Position numbers and translations under genes: made by a program | The notes under the pieces: model-generated | What the model was told of the DNA's origin: nothing | What the model saw: the letters and a program-made list of their open reading frames with translations, nothing else | Database searches by the model: none | Shown here: positions 59,111 to 64,000 of the stretch, piece by piece | Position numbering within the stretch: the stretch's first letter is position 1 | Layout of the letters: each line of letters opens with the position of its first letter | Assembly: GCA_018894105.1 (NCBI GenBank) | Contig: CM032120.1 | Span: forward strand, 33,688,710-33,752,709 | Direction of reading: 5' to 3' | DNA: 64,000 nt | Origin: Jacaranda mimosifolia | Taxonomy: Eukaryota; Streptophyta; Magnoliopsida; Lamiales; Bignoniaceae

Positions 59111-61107
59111 TGATCCTTAACCCAATTCGTGAACTTTTCACGTGTCTCTTGATCTACTATAATACCCATGGGATTAGAAGTACCTTTATATAGGACATAT
59201 ATCCGCTTCTAGGAACCTAGAACGATTTTTGAGGTTAAGTCAATCGTTGAAGTTTCGCCCGATTGGTTTATTGGTTTCCAAAATAATGTGGAGTGGATTT
59301 TTAGCCATTCTCTTGAGATTTCACAAATCCTCAAAGGATAAAAAAAGAATATAAGCATGTGATTGAATTTTGATATAGAAAACACGTTCATGGTCTTTCT
59401 ATCATGTTTCTCTTTCACTATTTTATCAAATCCTTCACCTCCTAGAAGAATTCGAGAAATCTCATTTTCTAGTGAGAATCAAGATCCCAATGACTTACAA
59501 GTGGACCCTCATAGTCAAGTACCATCCACAAGCAATCAAAGGGTAAGCAACTTTTGCTAATTGCATCTCATGCAACTCTTGATGTATTTTACCTCACATT
59601 TCACATAGACCCACGTAACGGTGTGCCATCTATGTTACTAAGTGTTAAGTCCAACCTACCAATCAAATTTTGATTCAAGACGGGCACCACATCATCCCCC
59701 GTAATGGAGTGCCAATGTGTGGGTGTTCTTAAGTCAAAGATGCATCTCATGCTAAGTGTATGCTCACAACTTTCCTCCTTAGTATGACCCTCGTAATCGA
59801 ATGCCATCACACAAAATTGGAAGCATCTTCATGGCATTCACTATTGATATAAGTTATTGGATTAATTAAAACTCCTTTTAGTTTATATCTATTTAACTTA
59901 ATATTTGAAAACACTTAGACTTTCTAAGTTGAGTTTTTGCTTGCAAAGGTCTCATCATTTTATCTTCTTATTTAGGTTTTCTATATCATAACCATTCATC
60001 TCATACATCAATAGGATATGCAAAGCATAAATAAGTAAATGCGCCTAGCATGCTCCTAGGGTGAAATGACCATGAGCCTAACTAAGTGGTACACTTAGAG
60101 CCATAGGTGCACCACCTAGTTGATTTTAAGTAGGTTGATTAAATCTAACTATTACATGAGTGTATCCCCATATATTCATAGGTCTTCTTGCCTCCAATGG
60201 TCTCCTTGCTCCTTATAACATTTACAAGAGAAAGAAAGCTTCACTTCTAGTGATTCTACTATCATAATATTTACAAGATAGAAATTAAGAGGCATGCAAG
60301 ACCCAATTTAACACAACCCTTTTCAACAACTTAAAACAAATAAAATCAATATTAAAAGCTCATGATCATCCCCATTCATTCATCATCCATTCAACAATTA
60401 AATGAACAATAAATAAATCTAGAATTAATAATTAATTCCTATAATTAAATGCTTATCTCATAAACAATTAATTGGTCAAGCAAAAATAAGCATAACATTT
60501 ATGCATATCATTTTTGCACAAAACTGGAGATTAACTTGAATAAGTTTCTAAAAGCAATCAAAAATGTCAAACATAATTTTGAGAACTTGCACAATACTTT
60601 ATCTAGCATGATTTGAATCAATTTTGGTCACTTAAGGAACACAAAATAACACTCAAAAATCATCAAAACTGAAACTATGCACTGCTGCCCCAACCCGGCT
60701 GCACAACCATGTAGCAGGTGTGCCCCAGGCATGCTCGTTGCCCAGTCGGTGCCTGGCCAGGCATGGCAGCTTGCCCTATTTTGAGGTTTGGACTGAGTCA
60801 AGTCAATTTTGGTTCAACTTTTGTGCACCAAAAATTTTAGGAGACATCCTAAACATCAAACCACACATTTTAGATGAAATTCTAGATTTAAAACAACTTT
60901 CAAAAATGGAATTTCAAGTGCTCAAACATGCTTCAAACTTCAAGTTCAAGTAAGAATCACATTCTTCAAAAATCTCCAACAAAACTCCAATCAAATTAGA
61001 TCCAAAAATGACCAAAACAACTTAAGGCCAATCAACACATGCAATATCGACATATAACATCAACTAATACCAAATCAACATTCGACATTAATAGCTAATA
61101 TGTGTTT
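59111..61107. other. Leader of copia J and sequence replacing the end of its right LTR
   Basis: About 2 kb with no coding family likeness. It includes a local GC-rich patch at about 60684-60775 (ggctgcacaaccatgtagca). By position, part of it should be the R-U5 end of the 5' LTR, but it does not match the left LTR there. No primer binding site recognised. Confidence 0.45.
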
Positions 61108-62745
61108 TACCCACCCTCATCTCTATATCTATATATAGAGAGAGGATGGTGTGATGCCAAGTTGGCATCACACTTTCCTCAAGGTGGGGGGACCGCCAGT
61201 ATGCTTGCAAGTTGACAAATTCAAATCTAATTTGAATTTGTGTGCATTTCAATTAAATTTGAAATCTAATTTCAAATTAATTAAATGTCACACCTAAGTG
61301 ATCCTATCATTTGAATTTTTCCTCCAAAATATATTCTTCTCATTAATTAAATTAAACACTTTAATTTAATTAATTAATTATTGACTTAACTCTTAAGCCA
61401 ATTAGCTTAATTTTGTTGATTTAACTCTTTAAGTTAACTTGACCAATTGATGGTCACATGGCACCAAGTAATTAACTCTTTAATTATTGGTCTAATTTAA
61501 CTCCTTAAATTAGTTGATCAAATTAACAATTAAATTAATCAAGCCAAAATTGACCTCAATTTTCGGTCACCCAAAAATCGATCTCTATGGAATGAATTTT
61601 CTAACACTTAGAAAGTTCCTTAATTACTTAGGAAATATAATTGGCTTTTGTGTGTAACCCGATACGTTCTACCATTCATTGGACATGAGCTCACAACTCC
61701 TTGTGACTTTAGAATATCATATATTCCTTTTAATTTAAACTCCTTTAAACTAATCGACTCAATTCAATTAATCTCCATTAATTGAAAAGTACATAATCTT
61801 CATGGTTGATGTCCAACCTCAAGCCTATAGAACCCAACTAATTGGCCAAAATGAATGCTTTTGGAGAACCATTATAGCTTTATACGTACCATGCAAATAC
61901 AATCCTTCCATCTCCTATCTCTTGAGAGAGGCCTAGGGTAAGATATTTGCCAACTCCCTAATAGCCTTGATACTATGTCTCTATTTTCTATGTTCAATTT
62001 CACTTTATGACCTCATTTTTGGAAAACTCCTTTTTCAAATTGTCATACTACCTTGCGCAAGGATTTCTTGGAATCGATCATTATAGAATACATAGGAGAT
62101 GTACTCGCCCTTCATAAAGACGAGGAGTTGAATTTCATCTTGGATCTCACAAACCTCCATGTCTAAGTAGCTCATGCCCAATCACCACCCAAATGGCCCG
62201 CTAGGTAACTAGGGAGGAGTTAAAGCATGAGGATCTAAGCACAAGATTACCATAGATCCTTAGGTCAAAGGACTAATTATATGCACTAGTGTAAGCAAAA
62301 GAACTTGCTACTATCAATTTGCCACTCAGCTATCTAGTGGATTATCTGGGTGGGCCTTTCGTGCCTTGTTCCCTAACAAGAACCCACTAACATGCATCTA
62401 TATCTCATATGGGATTGCCCTAGAACAGAGCAATATCCAACTCCTTGGATGTATGCATCGTTAGTGCAAGTCTATCTGGATCTTAGATGCCTTATCTCTT
62501 AAGATCCTATGACTTGAAAATTTTAAGATTACGACTGTGTAAGACTTATTCCATGATCACCACCTAGTGCATAACCAAGTCCCATAGTCTTGTGTGATCT
62601 AAGGGCTTCAACCAAATGCCAGTGAAGTAAATATAAGCATAAGATGAAGATGGCCATATTATTAATATCATTCAATCAAGATTGTATCACAAGTGAAATA
62701 CTTTACAATGCCAATCTAATTGTCTTGCGGGTTACTATTCCAATA
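61108..62745 (-). repeat. 5' LTR of copia J (homologous part, about 1.64 kb)
   Basis: It matches 53628-55483 through shared words such as atgccaagttggcat, caaaatatattcttctcatt, ccttgcgcaa and catcttggatctcacaaacc. It ends ttactattccaata, with the terminal CA changed to TA. It has a TATA-like motif (on the minus strand TCTATATATAGATATAGAG) at about 61120-61142, just inside the limit of homology. Confidence 0.8.
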
Positions 62746-63220
62746 CTGGGCACATTGTTACCATGGATACACTGGTCTGTTGATACCCTTAGGGGTGGGT
62801 CATGGGATCGGTACCGAAAGACGACTGAGCGGAACTGACCGACGCTGGATGGTCTCCAACCAATACCCTATTACTATTATCTTTTCTCATAGCTAGTTGG
62901 AGGTAATTGTCTATTAGTAGGATAAGGCATATAGCTAGCCATGTTGATACCTATTTACTGTACTGAGCTGATCACTTAGAGACTTGGAGGAATAAAGGTT
63001 TCCTGTGCTTTCGAAAGTGGGGTGATAAGGTAGTAGAACCAAAAACATCAGGTTTTGCGAAAGTGTTATTAATATATTATCTATTTATTAATTTGTCTAG
63101 CCAGTTGTATTCTTTTTACCTGCGTTATGCCTCATATATCTGCTATGGTCGTGACTGTTTTATGTTGATTTAGTACTTATTGACTTATTATCACTTTGTA
63201 TACTTGTGTTGCTCCTCTGT

Positions 63221-64000
63221 TAATAAATAAGGGTAGTATAGTGTTTATGTATTAAAATTAAGGTTAAATTGCAACAAATAATGAATGGGAAGTGATGTGC
63301 ATAATTGTAAAAAAAAAAAAAGGGGACTTTTTCTACTTATTGTTTTTTTTATGAGAGTCTTTTACTCGTTTCCATTTTCATTGGGGTTAAAATGCAATTT
63401 GCCCCTTAAAAGCGTAATACATTTACTATACCCCATTAGGCATATGAAATAGCCTCGCATTTTGCCCCTCAAGGGCATTTTTTTTCAGTGAAAGTTTGTC
63501 AAAGAAAGTCATTAAATACTTATTATGTTCCCAACATTTGGAAATTTTGATATAATAAGAATATAGGAAAAAGTATCATATCTACAACTAAAATCTTATA
63601 GATAAACTTTTGTTTTTATGCCTAGTGCACCAATTGATGCATGCCTTTGAAATAAGCTAGTAGCTTCAAATTCTTCATAACCTTCTCTTGAAGCATGACT
63701 AAAACTTTGAAGTTTGTTATCTTCAATAGATATACACCAATGCCAATTATCGTGACCAGTACAATAATAAAAAAGAGCCTTCTCGAATTATTGCTTGTTT
63801 TCAGATATTATTATAGATGTCTTCTTCCTATAATCTCTCTTTTTGCACCTCTCTTTTCTATATTTCAACACTCTAGCATTAGTACAAAATTGTTCCATAA
63901 AAAGGTCATCTAAATATTGTATAGAAAAGTAACTAGAGCATGTCTACGGTGAGGTATGCTTGTATTTACCTCATATGAGGTATCATTAAATGACATATGT
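63221..64000. other. AT-rich edge sequence, nothing recognised
   Basis: Scattered repeats of aaaatgcaatttgcccct-like words (63391-63470) suggest old repeat DNA. A 72-codon frame at 63695-63913 has no family likeness. Confidence 0.45.

Larger units (their letters stand above)
53063..62745 (-). mobile_element. Ty1/copia retrotransposon J, decayed, inserted in the chromovirus LTR
   Basis: The outer flanks caggg (53058-53062) and ctggg (62746-62750) match at four of five, and the two halves of one LTR lie on either side. Minus-strand order is LTR, leader, gag, protease, integrase, RT, RNase H, polypurine tract, LTR. All coding domains are broken. No convincing tRNA binding site was found beside the right LTR. 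Confidence 0.85.
51235..63220 (+). mobile_element. Chromovirus LTR (sister family), split by copia J, right end lost
   Basis: Its two parts are 51235-53062 and 62746 to about 63220. It starts tgtatcatcctgaattttga. It shares many words in order with the solo LTR at 34846 (aatttgaacttaattgcc, cataccccaa, agatttctttgatgggtaaa). On the right side it shares gggatcggta, ctagttggaggta, ataaggcatatagcta, gagctgatcactt and gtggggtgataaggtag. Similarity fades at about 63220 without a CA end. No internal region is attached, so solo LTR or fragment. Confidence 0.72.

Overview
The window looks like nuclear DNA of a flowering plant, most likely a eudicot. It is AT-rich, packed with nested plant transposable elements, and holds only two genes that look intact. 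The plant features are an LLM-type B-class GATA factor with small introns, a Golgi GDP-fucose transporter close to Arabidopsis GFT1/GONST4, chromodomain-bearing Ty3 elements with TGTAAC...TACA LTRs, Ty1/copia elements, a MULE remnant and many MITEs. The species cannot be named from sequence alone.

Layout. 1-13108: a decayed minus-strand Ty3 element of Tat type (gag, protease and the start of the rest of pol; it runs off the left edge). Its 5' LTR is split by a 9.0-kb plus-strand chromovirus (3654-12664) with both LTRs and broken gag-protease, RT, RNase H, integrase and chromodomain. 13109-23345: the gene island. It holds the GATA gene (15052-15719, +, three exons), the GFT1-like gene (20520-21572, -, one exon) and several MITEs. 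23346-25947: very AT-rich DNA with a degenerate A-rich tandem array.

25948-31010: a MULE transposase remnant broken by two hAT-like MITEs. One of these (27283-30776) contains two further MITEs, and one of those contains another, so insertion is four levels deep. 31020-40849: a pol-less chromovirus derivative with a long leader, gag and a 3' LTR that is split by a 3.1-kb solo LTR of a sister family. 41401-48681: a minus-strand copia element with both LTRs, PBS and all domains, all broken. 49927-51050: a fragment of the same Tat family as at the left edge, in the opposite orientation. 51235-63220: one chromovirus LTR split by a 9.7-kb minus-strand copia element (53063-62745). 63221-64000: nothing recognised.

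The two genes are not functionally linked as far as can be seen. One is a transcription factor. The other moves GDP-fucose into the Golgi for cell-wall and glycoprotein fucosylation. All retroelements carry stops, frameshifts or lost catalytic residues and should be treated as relics. The most notable structure is the insertion nest at 25948-31010, where related hAT-like MITE families share one terminal motif but carry different subterminal repeat words, and the order of insertions can be read from the duplicated target sites.
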